Part shown: piece by piece, positions 29,908 through 39,638 of the stretch
Numbering within the stretch: position 1 is the first letter of the stretch
Layout: every line of letters starts with the position of its first letter
Assembly (NCBI GenBank): GCA_002292405.1
Contig: DBBW01000024.1
Span: forward strand, 1-64,000
From: Flavobacteriales bacterium UBA974
Lineage (GTDB): Bacteria > Bacteroidota > Bacteroidia > Flavobacteriales_D > Sanyastnellaceae
DNA length: 64,000 bases
Direction of reading: 5' to 3'
Program-made: the position numbers and the translations under genes
Notes under the pieces: generated by a model
Databases searched by the model: none
What the model saw: the letters and a program-made list of their open reading frames with translations, nothing else
What the model was told of the DNA's origin: nothing

Positions 29908-30497
29908 AGCTTCTGTAACGCCTGTTTAATCAAAGCTTCCAACGAATAATCGTTATCTGCTTTATCTAAAATCTGCTCTAGGGTTTTCTCAACACGAGAC
30001 TGATCAAACCCTAAAGTAGTCAGTGCCATTAACGCTTCATTCTTCAAGGTATTGTGCTGAAAAGATATTTCTGACTTCGCTCCGCCACCACCGGTTGAGA
30101 CACCAACTTTATCTCTCAGGTCAATTATTATTCTTTGGGCTGTTTTAGCGCCAATACCCTTCACTTTTTTCATCGCATCTACATCACCTGAAGCGATCAC
30201 TTCAGAAGCAGTAGCAGAATCCATAGCTGACAATATTAAACGAGCTGTGTTTGCACCGACTCCACTAACACTAATTAAAAGAAGAAACATGCTTCGTTCC
30301 TCTTTAGTAGCAAATCCATATAATGTTTGAGAATCTTCTCTAACTACCATATGAATATTTAGAAAAAGGGTCTCATCGTCAGGTAGAGCTTCAAAAGTGG
30401 TGAGGCTGATAGAGACTAAATATCCTACACCTCCACACTCAATGACAATGTGGGTAGGATGCTTTTCAATAAGCCTTCCATTTAAATGATGTATCAT
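29904..30497 (-). CDS. ruvA: Holliday junction branch migration subunit RuvA
   Basis: A 197-residue tetrameric DNA-binding subunit of the RuvAB motor. Domain I has [20 protein letters not shown] and GVGYLVSISL. Domain II has two helix-hairpin-helix motifs, LISVSGVGANTARLILS and VKGIGAKTAQRIIIDLRDK. Domain III (NEALMALTTLGFDQSRVE) contacts RuvB. Length is standard. It overlaps maeB by 4 nt (ATGA) and sprA by 4 nt. ruvB lies elsewhere in the window (54429-55460), so the pair is split. Confidence 0.97.
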   Translation of the reverse strand: MIHHLNGRLIEKHPTHIVIECGGVGYLVSISLTTFEALPDDETLFLNIHMVVREDSQTLYGFATKEERSMFLLLISVSGVGANTARLILSAMDSATASEVIASGDVDAMKKVKGIGAKTAQRIIIDLRDKVGVSTGGGGAKSEISFQHNTLKNEALMALTTLGFDQSRVEKTLEQILDKADNDYSLEALIKQALQKL

Positions 30498-32767
30498 GAT
30501 TGCGACTTATTATGAGCGTCTACCACAGCGAGTCTCACCATATCTACAATTTCCTTTGCAGAGGATCCCATTTGAAGAATATGTACTGACTTCTTCATCC
30601 CTAAGAGGACAGGTCCCTGAGCTTCAACACCTCCCATTTCTTTAAGAAGTTTATACGAGATATTTCCCGCAGAAAGATTGGGGAAAATAAGAATGTTTAC
30701 TTTTCGTTGGTTAAGTACCGAGAACGAGAAGCTCTCTGCAAGCATCTCCTGATTTATTGCAAAATTTGCCTGAATTTCACCATCCACAATTAAGTCTGGG
30801 TGATCTCTATGTAATATCGCTGTTGCATTTGACATCTTTTCAGCATCATCACTTTTAGATGACCCGAAATTAGAATAGCTGAGTAGAGCAATACGAGGCA
30901 CAATTCTAAGTCTCTTTACCGCCTCAGCCATGAGCAATGTAATATCAACAATCTCCTCAGCTGTAGGGTTCACGTTAACTGTAGTATCTGCAAAGAACAT
31001 CGGTCCTTGATGGGTCTGCATGATATACATGCCTGCAACTTTAGAGACACCTTCTGCCTTTCCAATGACCTGCAGAGCTGGCCTAATCACACGGGGATAA
31101 TTTCTTGTAAGCCCTGAAACAAGAGCATCAGCCTCACCCGTTTTCACTAACATGGCTCCAAAGTAATTTCGCCTGCGCATAGCACGTTCAGCCTCTAATA
31201 GAGTTAATCCATGACGCTTTCTTTTTTCATGCAATATCTCCCCAAATACTTTTCTCTTTTCAGCATGATCTTGATCACGAGGATCAAATATTGTTGCTGA
31301 CGCTAGTGCTAAGTTATTCTCTTCTATTCGTGAAGTAATAATATGCTTACGACCTATTAAAATAGGGTGGGCAATACCCTCTTCAACTGCCTGTTCAGCA
31401 GCTTTCAGCACTTTATAATGTTCCGCTTCCGCAAACACAACTCGTTTGGGATTTTTTGAAGCCCTCTCGCTAAGTGACATCGAAAAATTCGACGCCTGAC
31501 CTAGCCTATTTAACAGCATTGTATCATAGGCATCCCAATCCTCAATAGACTCACGTGCTATTCCAGAATCCATTGCGGCTTTTGCAACAGCAGGGGCAAT
31601 AGCGGTAATCAATCGTGGATCAAGTGGCTTAGGAATAATTAAGTTACGCCCGAAAAACAGTGACTGTTCATCGTAAGCCTCGCTCACCTCATCCGGCACA
31701 GTCTCTTTGGCAAGGTTCGCAATGGCTTGTACAGCCGCTAGCTTCATAGCATCGTTAATCCCTGTAGCTCTAACATCTAGTGCTCCTCGGAAAATAAATG
31801 GAAAACCTAAAACGTTATTTACTTGATTCGGATAATCGCTACGTCCAGTAGCCATAATGATATCTTCTCTTGCTTCAATCGCTTCTTTGTATGGAATCTC
31901 CGGATCTGGATTTGCCAGTGCAAACACAATGGGGTCAGACCCCATCTCCTTAATCATACCACCTGTAACAAGCCCCCCTTTACTAAGCCCTAAAAATACA
32001 TCTGCACCTTTCATTGCATCAGCTAGAGACTCGTAAGATTTTTCAGTCGCGAATCTCTGCTTACGCTCACCTAGTCCTTCTCTTCCTGAATGAACATGAC
32101 CTATTGAGTCGAAAACGGCAATATTTTCGAGGGTAAGACCTAACTGAATATACAGATCAAGGCAAGACATCGCTGCAGCTCCAGCTCCACTAACTACAAC
32201 TCTAACATCCTCTATTCTTTTCTCAGTTAGCTCTAATGCATTCAAAAGCGCAGCAGAAGAAATAATGGCAGTACCATGCTGATCATCGTGCATTACTGGA
32301 ATATCTAACTCCTCTTTCAATCGACGTTCAATCTCAAAGGCCTCAGGTGCCTTAATATCCTCAAGATTAATCCCTCCAAAAGTAGGAGCGATTGCCTTCA
32401 CCGTTGAAATAAAATGTTCTACATCAGTAACATCTAGCTCAATATCGAAAACATCAATATCTGCAAACACTTTAAAAAGCACTGCTTTTCCTTCCATAAC
32501 TGGTTTACTCGCCTCAGGACCTATATCTCCAAGTCCTAAAACTGCAGTTCCGTTACTAATTACTGCCACAAGATTTCCTTTAGCCGTGTACTTGTATACG
32601 TCCTCCTTTTTCTCTGCAATAGCAATACATGGTTCGGCTACTCCTGGGCTATAGGCGAGCGATAAATCTCTCTGAGAGCTGAACGGCTTAGTAGGATTTA
32701 CCTCAATCTTCCCCTTCCTACCCCTCGAATGATAATCGAGAGATTCTTGTTTATTCGGTGCGTGCAT
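30494..32767 (-). CDS. maeB: NADP-dependent malic enzyme with phosphotransacetylase-like domain
   Basis: A 757-residue enzyme that decarboxylates malate to pyruvate with NADP reduction, linking the TCA cycle to NADPH supply. The N-terminal malic domain (1 to about 430) has [12 protein letters not shown], the metal site [20 protein letters not shown] and the nucleotide fold [16 protein letters not shown]. The C-terminal half (about 430-757) is a phosphate acetyltransferase-like domain ([20 protein letters not shown], then [20 protein letters not shown]), thought to be regulatory, as in E. coli MaeB. Length matches. It starts the maeB-ruvA-sprA unit. Three copies of a 10-base repeat lie in its leader. 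Confidence 0.96.
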   Translation of the reverse strand: MHAPNKQESLDYHSRGRKGKIEVNPTKPFSSQRDLSLAYSPGVAEPCIAIAEKKEDVYKYTAKGNLVAVISNGTAVLGLGDIGPEASKPVMEGKAVLFKVFADIDVFDIELDVTDVEHFISTVKAIAPTFGGINLEDIKAPEAFEIERRLKEELDIPVMHDDQHGTAIISSAALLNALELTEKRIEDVRVVVSGAGAAAMSCLDLYIQLGLTLENIAVFDSIGHVHSGREGLGERKQRFATEKSYESLADAMKGADVFLGLSKGGLVTGGMIKEMGSDPIVFALANPDPEIPYKEAIEAREDIIMATGRSDYPNQVNNVLGFPFIFRGALDVRATGINDAMKLAAVQAIANLAKETVPDEVSEAYDEQSLFFGRNLIIPKPLDPRLITAIAPAVAKAAMDSGIARESIEDWDAYDTMLLNRLGQASNFSMSLSERASKNPKRVVFAEAEHYKVLKAAEQAVEEGIAHPILIGRKHIITSRIEENNLALASATIFDPRDQDHAEKRKVFGEILHEKRKRHGLTLLEAERAMRRRNYFGAMLVKTGEADALVSGLTRNYPRVIRPALQVIGKAEGVSKVAGMYIMQTHQGPMFFADTTVNVNPTAEEIVDITLLMAEAVKRLRIVPRIALLSYSNFGSSKSDDAEKMSNATAILHRDHPDLIVDGEIQANFAINQEMLAESFSFSVLNQRKVNILIFPNLSAGNISYKLLKEMGGVEAQGPVLLGMKKSVHILQMGSSAKEIVDMVRLAVVDAHNKSQS

Positions 32768-32778
32768 CTTGAGTAACT

Positions 32779-32811
32779 ACTTCTCTTACTTCTCTTATCA
32801 AACTTCTCTTA
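32779..32811. repeat. Three short direct repeats in the maeB leader
   Basis: ACTTCTCTTA occurs at 32779-32788, 32788-32797 and 32802-32811, filling the gap between the T9SS cargo gene and maeB. As RNA from the minus strand it reads as repeated purine-rich UAAGAGAAGU. Purpose unknown. Confidence 0.6.
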
Positions 32812-33609
32812 TCTAACGACCACAAATCTCTCTGTGCGAACAGCAATTCCATTAATTTCAAGTGTGCAAAAGCAAAGCCCTTGTGTCAATTTCTCTGAAT
32901 GTATTGCAACCTTTCCACTTAGAACAAGACCGCTCTCGCGCATTATCTCCTTCCCCGCTAAGCCCCTAAAAACAAGATCACATACGTCGCCTGTGCGAAT
33001 ATGATAATCTAGCCATCCTGTTCCTTCTATAGGATTAGGGTACACTGTCCCTATTGATGAAATATCGAGGTTACCGGGCTCATTTTCAATCGCTGATGTT
33101 GCAGTGACCACATATGTGATTTGATGACATGAACCGGCGTCAATATCGCCAACTGGGTGAAAACAATATTCAAATGTTGTTGTACCTAAAACATTGTGAG
33201 GATAGTAATACGCAATGAATGTTGTATCAGTAGCTCCAGATTGAAGGTTAACAAGGAGAGATGCATTTGATGAGGAGGCGTCTGTGCCATAGTTATAACA
33301 CAGAGGTCCCCAACAAAATTTTTCATAAGCTCCCTCAACAGGATTCTCTGGCAATGATTGAACGTAAGGGTAGTTATATGGAGATACTGTATCTATGAAA
33401 CTTCGAGTGCACATTAGAATCTGTTCTGAATCTAATTCGTTCAGAACATCCCAATGCACAGAAATTTCACCCGAATGTAATTCATTAAGTGTATCTAGTG
33501 CAGCAAAAATCGTGTCTGAAGGAGCGATGATTGTGGGTTGGGCTGCAATGGCTCCGACAAGTAAAAATGTCGAGGCCAGAATAATCGATTTGAGTTTGGT
33601 ATAAAACAT
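32809..33609 (-). CDS. Secreted protein with T9SS C-terminal sorting domain
   Basis: A 266-residue exported protein. It has a signal peptide (LKSIILASTFLLVGAIAAQ) and a beta-rich middle region containing a CWGPLCYNYGTDASSS motif and VVGD-like turns; no enzyme motif is recognised. From about residue 190 it has a type A T9SS sorting domain: SIGTVYPNPIEGTGWLDY, then VFRGLAGKEIMRESG and LTQGLCFCTLEING, ending in RTERFVVVR. The domain is removed on export through the SprA translocon. A near-consensus -7 box (TACCTTCG, 33615-33622) ends 5 nt before the ATG. It lies 41 nt upstream of maeB on the same strand. Confidence 0.88.
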   Translation of the reverse strand: MFYTKLKSIILASTFLLVGAIAAQPTIIAPSDTIFAALDTLNELHSGEISVHWDVLNELDSEQILMCTRSFIDTVSPYNYPYVQSLPENPVEGAYEKFCWGPLCYNYGTDASSSNASLLVNLQSGATDTTFIAYYYPHNVLGTTTFEYCFHPVGDIDAGSCHQITYVVTATSAIENEPGNLDISSIGTVYPNPIEGTGWLDYHIRTGDVCDLVFRGLAGKEIMRESGLVLSGKVAIHSEKLTQGLCFCTLEINGIAVRTERFVVVR

Positions 33610-33614
33610 GAGTA

Positions 33615-33622
33615 CGAAGGTA
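33615..33622 (-). promoter_or_regulatory. Near-consensus -7 box TACCTTCG
   Basis: One mismatch to TAnnTTTG, ending 5 nt before the ATG at 33609. It belongs to the group of boxes placed right against start codons. Confidence 0.4.
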
Positions 33623-33681
33623 ATACATTCCGTTTATCGAGAAAGCCGTTTCTTTGTCGCACCTATTAGAAATTTTAAACG

Positions 33682-34203
33682 ATGAATTTTAACTACTATA
33701 AAACCTCTAGCCCAGTGAAAAGCATCTTGCTAGCTGGGGTTTTTGTTTCATTAATGACTGTTGATACATATGCACAGTCTATCCCTTCTGTTAAACTCAA
33801 AGATCTCACTGGATTAATCATTGATACTGGAACGATAGAAAACGATGGCAATCCTATTGTTATTTGCTTCTGGGCTACATGGTGTAGCCCTTGTAAAAGA
33901 GAGCTAAATACCTATATGGATTATTACGGGGATTGGCAAGATGAAACTGGGGTTAAAATAGTGGCCGTAAGCATCGATGATAGCCGCTCTACAAATAGAG
34001 TATCACCGTATATCATGAGTTCCGGATGGGAGTTTGAAATACTACTGGATCCTGCGGGAGATTTTAAACGTGCTATGCAGGTGATGAATGTTCCACATAC
34101 ATTCTTGTATAATGGTAACGGGGAGTTGGTTTGGTCACATAACAACTACGCCGAAGGAGACGAAGAAGAATTGTATGAAGAACTACTTAAGTTAGTCGAC
34201 TAA
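33682..34203 (+). CDS. TlpA/ResA-like exported thioredoxin
   Basis: A 173-residue periplasmic thiol-disulfide protein. A signal segment is at about 12-31 (VKSILLAGVFVSLMTV, then TYAQS). The active site is FWATWCSPCKRE with Cys68 and Cys71, and the cis-Pro region is VPHTFLYN (Pro138). The WCSPC dipeptide differs from the oxidising CPHC type, so a reductive role such as cytochrome c maturation or thiol repair is likely. The DUF6029-like gene follows after 2 nt and is probably in the same unit. This is the first of three CxxC thioredoxin-like exported proteins in 5 kb. Confidence 0.9.
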   Translation: MNFNYYKTSSPVKSILLAGVFVSLMTVDTYAQSIPSVKLKDLTGLIIDTGTIENDGNPIVICFWATWCSPCKRELNTYMDYYGDWQDETGVKIVAVSIDDSRSTNRVSPYIMSSGWEFEILLDPAGDFKRAMQVMNVPHTFLYNGNGELVWSHNNYAEGDEEELYEELLKLVD

Positions 34204-34205
34204 GC

Positions 34206-35912
34206 ATGAAGCATTTTATCGCATTTTTTACTTTGGGAATGCTACTTAATGGTATTGTAGATGCTCAAGAAACAAGCACAGGTGTTGTCTCTGGAAATAT
34301 GTCTGTTCTCTTTCAGTCATACCAGGAGGATTCTATTATAGGGGCGGTCGTTCCTCCCTCAAAATCAGGGTTTAATGCTTATTCCAATATTATTTACACT
34401 CAAGGGAATTTCTCTTCCGGATTCCGTTACGAATCCTATCTGAATAGCGTTCTAGGTTTTCCAGGTCGATTTAAAGGTTCAGGCATTGGATATAGATATG
34501 CCAGGTGGAGTGATCCCGAAATTGGTGTAGATGTGACAGTAGGTAATTTCTACGAAACATTCGGAGCAGGCGTTCTTTTAAGATCATATGAAGAGAGGAA
34601 TCTAGGGTTAGATAATGCGATGGATGGTGTGCGGCTTTTACTAAGTCCAATAGATGGCATCAATGTGAAAATGGTTTATGGAAAGCAGCGCTTAGATTTC
34701 GATAGTCGACTTATAAATAGTGATGGCATCGTTAGAGGTGTAGATGTCGAAGTAAGCTTAAACGACATCATACCCGCTCTAAAAGATTCTAAACTCAAAG
34801 TAATTCCCGGTTACTCATTTGTAAGTAGATTTCAAGATGGGGGTAACATTGTAAAGGACACACTTATTCTAGAACTTCCAGAAAATGTTGCGGGATGGGA
34901 GTATGGGACTACTGTACATTATGGAATGTGGAAAGGAGGGATAGGTCTTACAAAGAAAATTAATGACCCTTCAGCAGATAACGGATATATATATAAAGAA
35001 GGCGAGGCTCTAATGTATTACCTCACTGGAAATATCAAAGACTTAACATTCCTCTTTCAGAGATCAACAACAGATAATATGAGCTTTAGATCAGATAGAG
35101 ATTTACTTCTTTTTGATGCTCCTATTAATAACATCCCAGCAATTACAAAACCTCATACTTATAATTTAGCCGCAACGCTATATCCATATGCAACAGTAAT
35201 AAATGGAGAGTCTAGTTTCAGAGGAGAACTATACTACAGACTTAAGCGTGGATCTAAGCTAGGAGGTAAATACGGTACGAAAATGAACATTGTCTTTGCT
35301 ACTTCATATAGCCTTGACACTACTCATTTAAGTGGAGTGGATGGTGTTGTTTATGGATACCAAAGAAATAGCTGGGGGCTTGGCGATTCATTAAATGTTC
35401 AAGACATAAGCTTTGAGATTGAAAGGAAGTTTTCTAAAACTTTCAAGGCTAAGGCAATGTATATGAATCTTATTTTCAATACTCTTGCAACTCCCGTAAC
35501 TACTGATTACAAGGGTCTTGTAAATGCTAATATATATGTCCTTGAAACCCAAATACGAACTAACAAGCGTCAAAGCCTAAGAACTGAGTTCCAAGTGTTG
35601 ACTACCGGAAAGTGGAGAGATGTTGAGGGAGAGCTTATTAAACAAGACAAAGGAGATTGGGCAACTGTTGTTGCTGAATACACCTGGAGCCCCCATTGGT
35701 TTGCAAACATTACTGACCAATACAATTTTGGGAACCCCGACGAAGCAAAACGGGTCCACTATCTGTTTGGATCTGCTGGATATGTTAACGGTTCTCACAG
35801 ATTAAGTATAGGATACGGAAAGCGACGAGAGGGTATCTTTTGCGTTGGGGGTGTCTGTAGGGCAGTACCCGCATCTAATGGATTAGAGGTGACATTTACC
35901 TCTAGTTTTTAA
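34206..35912 (+). CDS. DUF6029-like outer-membrane protein
   Basis: A 568-residue exported protein with signal peptide (FIAFFTLGMLLNGIV, then DAQE). The rest alternates polar and hydrophobic residues with many aromatic-ended strands (GYRYARWSDPEIGVDVTVGN, FYETFGAGVLLRSYEERNLG, GLEVTFTSSF at the end), as in outer-membrane beta-barrels. It resembles the DUF6029 family often found next to a TlpA-like gene in Bacteroidota; this is from memory. It sits 2 nt after the thioredoxin gene. Function unknown. A role as an outer-membrane partner of the thioredoxin is speculation. Near its end it has a CVGGVC motif. Confidence 0.7.
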   Translation: MKHFIAFFTLGMLLNGIVDAQETSTGVVSGNMSVLFQSYQEDSIIGAVVPPSKSGFNAYSNIIYTQGNFSSGFRYESYLNSVLGFPGRFKGSGIGYRYARWSDPEIGVDVTVGNFYETFGAGVLLRSYEERNLGLDNAMDGVRLLLSPIDGINVKMVYGKQRLDFDSRLINSDGIVRGVDVEVSLNDIIPALKDSKLKVIPGYSFVSRFQDGGNIVKDTLILELPENVAGWEYGTTVHYGMWKGGIGLTKKINDPSADNGYIYKEGEALMYYLTGNIKDLTFLFQRSTTDNMSFRSDRDLLLFDAPINNIPAITKPHTYNLAATLYPYATVINGESSFRGELYYRLKRGSKLGGKYGTKMNIVFATSYSLDTTHLSGVDGVVYGYQRNSWGLGDSLNVQDISFEIERKFSKTFKAKAMYMNLIFNTLATPVTTDYKGLVNANIYVLETQIRTNKRQSLRTEFQVLTTGKWRDVEGELIKQDKGDWATVVAEYTWSPHWFANITDQYNFGNPDEAKRVHYLFGSAGYVNGSHRLSIGYGKRREGIFCVGGVCRAVPASNGLEVTFTSSF

Positions 35913-36026
35913 CTTAAAATAGTACATTAACAAGAGTTAAGGGTGTATAATTCACCAAATATTCTTTAAATTAGCACCTTCTGTTCGATAAAATATTGAT
36001 TTACAACTAATTTAAACCTTAATAAT

Positions 36027-37529
36027 ATGAAGCACCTTTACTTGCTTTTCGCAGTACTTACTATCTCTACCACTGCTCTCGCGCAACTTCCAGATGGGAG
36101 TATCGCTCCTGATTTCACTGCCACTGATATCAACGGCAACGAGTGGAACTTATACGACCTTCTTGATCAAGGAAACACTGTTATACTAGACTTCTCTGCC
36201 ACATGGTGCGGTCCTTGTTGGAGTTACGCACTTGGTGGTACTTTAGAAGATATGTACTCAACATTTGGTCCAGAAGGCACAGGAGACTTATATGTTTTCT
36301 ACCTAGAATCTGATGATTCAACAACGGATGCAGACCTGAATGGAACTGGACCAGCAACAACAGGGGATTGGGTCTCAATTACAAATTTCCCAATTATCGA
36401 TAACGCTTCAAATATTTTTGACAGCTACAGTAATACATACTACCCTACTATCTACACTGTTTGTCCTGATGGGACAGAGAACGCAACTACAGGTGAAATG
36501 GAATATTCACTGGTGGAGTCAGGTCAAACTACTTTTGAAGGGCACGTCGCTGCTGCATTTCAGAATTGCGCTAACTCAATTACTGGTGCTGCACCATTAA
36601 TGACTTACAATGGTGAGACTTCTTCATGTGGAGGAGGCGAGTGGATGGCTTCAACAGCTGTTTCTAACCTTGGATCAGATGATGTCACTGAGATGGTATT
36701 TGCTGTTGAGCTGAATGGAGCTGCGCAAACTGACGTCACATGGTCAGGTGTACTTTCAAATGGTGGAAATGAAACGATAGATCTTGGTTCTTATAACGAA
36801 ATCGGAACATTTGACTACAGCCTTGTTTCTGTAAACGGTGCGTCTTGGAATGCCGAAGGATCAGCGGCAATTGTTGGTTCAACTGAAGCAACGTCGTATG
36901 TTCAAGTTCGTATCACGACTGACAACTGGCCTGAGGAGACTGGTTGGACTATTGAGTCTGCGTCTGGAATGTACATTGATGGTATTGCAACTGGAGCACT
37001 AGCAGGTCAAGCTGATACTGAATTCACTTGGGATGTTGCTCTTAACCTTGACGAGTGTTACGTATTTACAATGATCGACACATACGGTGACGGACTTTAT
37101 GCTTCTCAATGGGGTGACTTCGTTGACGGTGTAGCTTCAATCGTTTCTATGGACGGAATGGAAGAAGTAGGAATAGTGCTTGAATACGATGGTGCATCAG
37201 GATACGAGTGGGCTGAACTAGTAGCTGGAATGGAAGTGACTCAGGTAACTGGAATCACTGAAAATGATCTTACATCTAGCGTAAACGTCTTCCCCAATCC
37301 TTTCACTGATAACACAACACTTTCTTTCTCTGCTGCTGACGCAGGACAGGCTTCTGTCGTTGTTTACAACTTAGTTGGAAAGAAAGTTATTGAAATGAAT
37401 CTTGGAAATATAGCTGCAGGAACGCAAACTATTGAGTTAGACTTCGCTTCTATGGAGGCTGGGATATACCTCGTAAGCCTAACTGCGGGTAACGAAACAT
37501 CTACTCTACGAGTAACGAACGCACAATAA
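36027..37529 (+). CDS. Secreted thioredoxin-fold protein with T9SS sorting domain
   Basis: A 500-residue cell-surface or released protein. The signal peptide ends near residue 20 (TALAQ). A redoxin domain follows: SIAPDFTATDINGNEW and DFSATWCGPCWSYALG with Cys61 and Cys64. The middle consists of beta-sandwich-like segments (EMVFAVELNGAAQTDVTWSG, YVQVRITTDNWPEETGWTIE). The end is a type A T9SS domain: SVNVFPNPFTDNTTLSFS, VVYNLVGKKVIEM and MEAGIYLVSLTAGN. It is unusual for a thioredoxin-like protein to be sent to the surface; it may act on extracellular disulfides or have lost activity. A strong terminator follows. Confidence 0.9.
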   Translation: MKHLYLLFAVLTISTTALAQLPDGSIAPDFTATDINGNEWNLYDLLDQGNTVILDFSATWCGPCWSYALGGTLEDMYSTFGPEGTGDLYVFYLESDDSTTDADLNGTGPATTGDWVSITNFPIIDNASNIFDSYSNTYYPTIYTVCPDGTENATTGEMEYSLVESGQTTFEGHVAAAFQNCANSITGAAPLMTYNGETSSCGGGEWMASTAVSNLGSDDVTEMVFAVELNGAAQTDVTWSGVLSNGGNETIDLGSYNEIGTFDYSLVSVNGASWNAEGSAAIVGSTEATSYVQVRITTDNWPEETGWTIESASGMYIDGIATGALAGQADTEFTWDVALNLDECYVFTMIDTYGDGLYASQWGDFVDGVASIVSMDGMEEVGIVLEYDGASGYEWAELVAGMEVTQVTGITENDLTSSVNVFPNPFTDNTTLSFSAADAGQASVVVYNLVGKKVIEMNLGNIAAGTQTIELDFASMEAGIYLVSLTAGNETSTLRVTNAQ

Positions 37530-37563
37530 GGGCTTTCCTTATAGAACTCGTATAAACGATATT

Positions 37564-37613
37564 GAATCCGCGTTGTGTACTTTATGTACAGGCGCGGATT
37601 CTTTATTTATTTT
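37564..37613 (+). terminator. Intrinsic terminator after the secreted redoxin gene
   Basis: GAATCCGCG (37564-37572) pairs perfectly with CGCGGATTC (37593-37601), with an inner TGTAC/GTACA stem and a TTTAT loop. A T-rich tract (37602-37613) follows. It lies 35 nt after the stop codon. Confidence 0.85.
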
Positions 37614-37640
37614 AAAACATCAAGATTACTTTAGATAGAT

Positions 37641-38510
37641 ATGAAGCTTATTCGATTTTTATCCATAGTTGTAATAACTACATGTATTCTATTCCCTTCA
37701 TGCGACATTATTGAGGAACCTATCATTCCTTTTACTGAAGGGTACAATGTCGAGCTGTATGGTAATCCTCCAGTTTTTCAATTGGCTACAACCACAGGTA
37801 AGAATGTATTGGTTGAAGACTTCACTGCCCATCAATGTGGTAACTGTCCTCCTGCTGCCGAAATTGCTGAAGAACTAGCGGTATCAAATCCAGATCGTGT
37901 TTTTCCACTTGCAATACACGCTGGAAACTTGGCTATAACAAATGAATCATACCCGCTTGATTGGACTAACGAAGATGGTGATTTATTTTGGTCTCAACTA
38001 GATTTCCAAGCAAATCCTCTTGGGAGAATTAACCGTAAAGGTGGAACCGGGAATTTTTACTCTCCTTCTGAGTGGTCTGCTGAAGTCGCTTCTGAACTAA
38101 ATTCTGACTCTCCACTACAGCTTCAAATCAAAACTTTCTGGCACCCTTCAGCTGGGCACGGCCATCTTAACATCCATGTCAATGGTCAATTTACAAATGG
38201 TGCTCTAGATGGAGAATGTAAACTTGCTATACTTTTTACAGAGTCGCATCTCATCGGAGATCAATTGTATTATGGAAACGATCCCGAACATATAACTGAT
38301 TACCAATTCGACCATATGCTTAGAGGTAGTGTGACTGGTGCTGAAGGCCTTGTTGTAATAGATGATGCTTCTCAGGGTGATGAATTTCAATCTGACTTTA
38401 CTTTCAACTGGTATCCTGAATGGGTTTTCGAAAATTCTTCAATTTTAATAATAGCCAGTGATGAAAATGGAGAGGTTGTAAATTGCCTGTCTCACCATTT
38501 ATCTGAATAA
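37641..38510 (+). CDS. Omp28-like outer-membrane lipoprotein with CxxC motif
   Basis: A 289-residue lipoprotein with the lipobox FPSC (Cys21). The Omp28 signature NVLVEDFTAHQCGNCPPAA carries Cys66 and Cys69 and starts a thioredoxin-like fold (then VFPLAIHAGNLA). The C-terminal part is beta-rich (HGHLNIHVNG, then CKLAILFTESHLIGDQ, and a HMLRGS motif). Porphyromonas Omp28 is an outer-membrane antigen with possible adhesin function; the biochemical role is unknown. It precedes the small beta-barrel gene by 7 nt. It is the third CxxC protein of the cluster. Confidence 0.82.
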   Translation: MKLIRFLSIVVITTCILFPSCDIIEEPIIPFTEGYNVELYGNPPVFQLATTTGKNVLVEDFTAHQCGNCPPAAEIAEELAVSNPDRVFPLAIHAGNLAITNESYPLDWTNEDGDLFWSQLDFQANPLGRINRKGGTGNFYSPSEWSAEVASELNSDSPLQLQIKTFWHPSAGHGHLNIHVNGQFTNGALDGECKLAILFTESHLIGDQLYYGNDPEHITDYQFDHMLRGSVTGAEGLVVIDDASQGDEFQSDFTFNWYPEWVFENSSILIIASDENGEVVNCLSHHLSE

Positions 38511-38517
38511 TCATATT

Positions 38518-39156
38518 ATGCGTCAGGGCCTTTTATTATTTGCTTTTTTACCTTACTTGCTTTCCGCGCAATCAAAGAGCTTCGAAGGTCAAGCCTTTCA
38601 GTTTAATGGAGGTCTTATCGGAGGTGGAACCGCTTCCCAAATTCATGGAGATGGAATAGGTGGGTTCAACAAAATAGGGCTTCACCTGGGCGCAACTATT
38701 GAAATTGGATGGTCTGAAAATAATAACATACAGATCGGAATCATATACAATCAGAAAGGGAGTAAAAAACCGCCAAACCCAACAGCTGGTGATTACGAAA
38801 CCTGGAGATACCGATTTACATACATTGATATTCCTATAACAACTAGCTATTCATATGGAATATTCGACCTAATGATAGGATTACAACCATCCGTATTACT
38901 AGCGGCCGAAGAAGATTTCTATGGAGGTTGGCTTCCAACTGGCTTGCCAATAAAAGAATATGACTTGGGAGGTGTTTTGGGAATACGAACTGTATATGGG
39001 GATCATTCTCATGTTTTTGCTCGTGTTACCCAAAGCATTCTCGCTATTGCTCCTCGGCCAGAGACTCCAACAGGAACACCAAGATGGAATAATAGAATGT
39101 TGAACATGACTGTCGAAGTTGGAGTTACCTATATGATTTCCAAATTAGATCTGTAA
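38518..39156 (+). CDS. Small outer-membrane beta-barrel protein
   Basis: A 212-residue exported protein with signal peptide (LLLFAFLPYLLSAQS). The mature part is a porin-family eight-strand barrel type: QFNGGLIGGGTASQIHGDG, KIGLHLGATIEIGWSENNN, IGIIYNQKGSKK, FTYIDIPITTSYSYG, LMIGLQPSVLLAAEE and a final MTVEVGVTYMISKLDL. The PFAM-like outer membrane beta-barrel 2 pattern (a Gly-rich start, then the YIDIP strand) fits. No ligand is known. Co-transcription with the Omp28-like gene is likely from the 7-nt gap. It converges with the LEA-type lipoprotein gene. Confidence 0.82.
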   Translation: MRQGLLLFAFLPYLLSAQSKSFEGQAFQFNGGLIGGGTASQIHGDGIGGFNKIGLHLGATIEIGWSENNNIQIGIIYNQKGSKKPPNPTAGDYETWRYRFTYIDIPITTSYSYGIFDLMIGLQPSVLLAAEEDFYGGWLPTGLPIKEYDLGGVLGIRTVYGDHSHVFARVTQSILAIAPRPETPTGTPRWNNRMLNMTVEVGVTYMISKLDL

Positions 39157-39173
39157 GAAAGGTTGTAAATATC

Positions 39174-39638
39174 TTAGTTTCTAAGACTGATATTTTGTGA
39201 GTGTTCCAGTGGCACCTCAATTTTAACACCCCAAGACTTCCCGCTTACTATTCCAGATGCTGAGAAAGGAACTTCCTCTCCTTGTAAGAAATTTATGACA
39301 TCTTTTTTTAAAATTTCTGCAATAGCTCCTTCTCTGGTAGCGACATGTAACCTTATTGTGGCAGTATCTCTTGCGCCAATATTTACTATTTTAGGTAAAC
39401 TCACATACCCAGCGTCTACATCCCTAACTCTAAGTTTGATTTGCGTTTCGTTTAATTCTATTGGATATAAATTAGGGTTATAAATCTTCACGTCAAGGTT
39501 AGAGCGAAGTCCCTTGAGTCCAATCGCTACTTCTGAAAAATTGTCTACATTAATTACTTCAAGCTGCTTATAACATCCCGTCAAAGTCGAGATCGATACA
39601 ATCGCTAAAAGCGGAAAGAAATAAAAATTACTTTTCAT
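39174..39638 (-). CDS. LEA type 2 (WHy-domain) lipoprotein
   Basis: A 154-residue lipoprotein with lipobox TLTGC (Cys22). The mature domain has SEVAIGLKGLRSNLDVKIYNPNLYPI-type sequence: a strand, then NPNLYPIELNETQIKLRV and DTATIRLHVATREGA. The Asn-Pro-Asn followed by an amphipathic strand is characteristic of the LEA_2/WHy fold, a small beta-sandwich found in desiccation-related proteins. In bacteria its role is mostly unknown. It overlaps the dipeptidase gene end by 11 nt, so both are probably on one transcript. Confident on fold, not on function. Confidence 0.75.
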   Translation of the reverse strand: MKSNFYFFPLLAIVSISTLTGCYKQLEVINVDNFSEVAIGLKGLRSNLDVKIYNPNLYPIELNETQIKLRVRDVDAGYVSLPKIVNIGARDTATIRLHVATREGAIAEILKKDVINFLQGEEVPFSASGIVSGKSWGVKIEVPLEHSQNISLRN

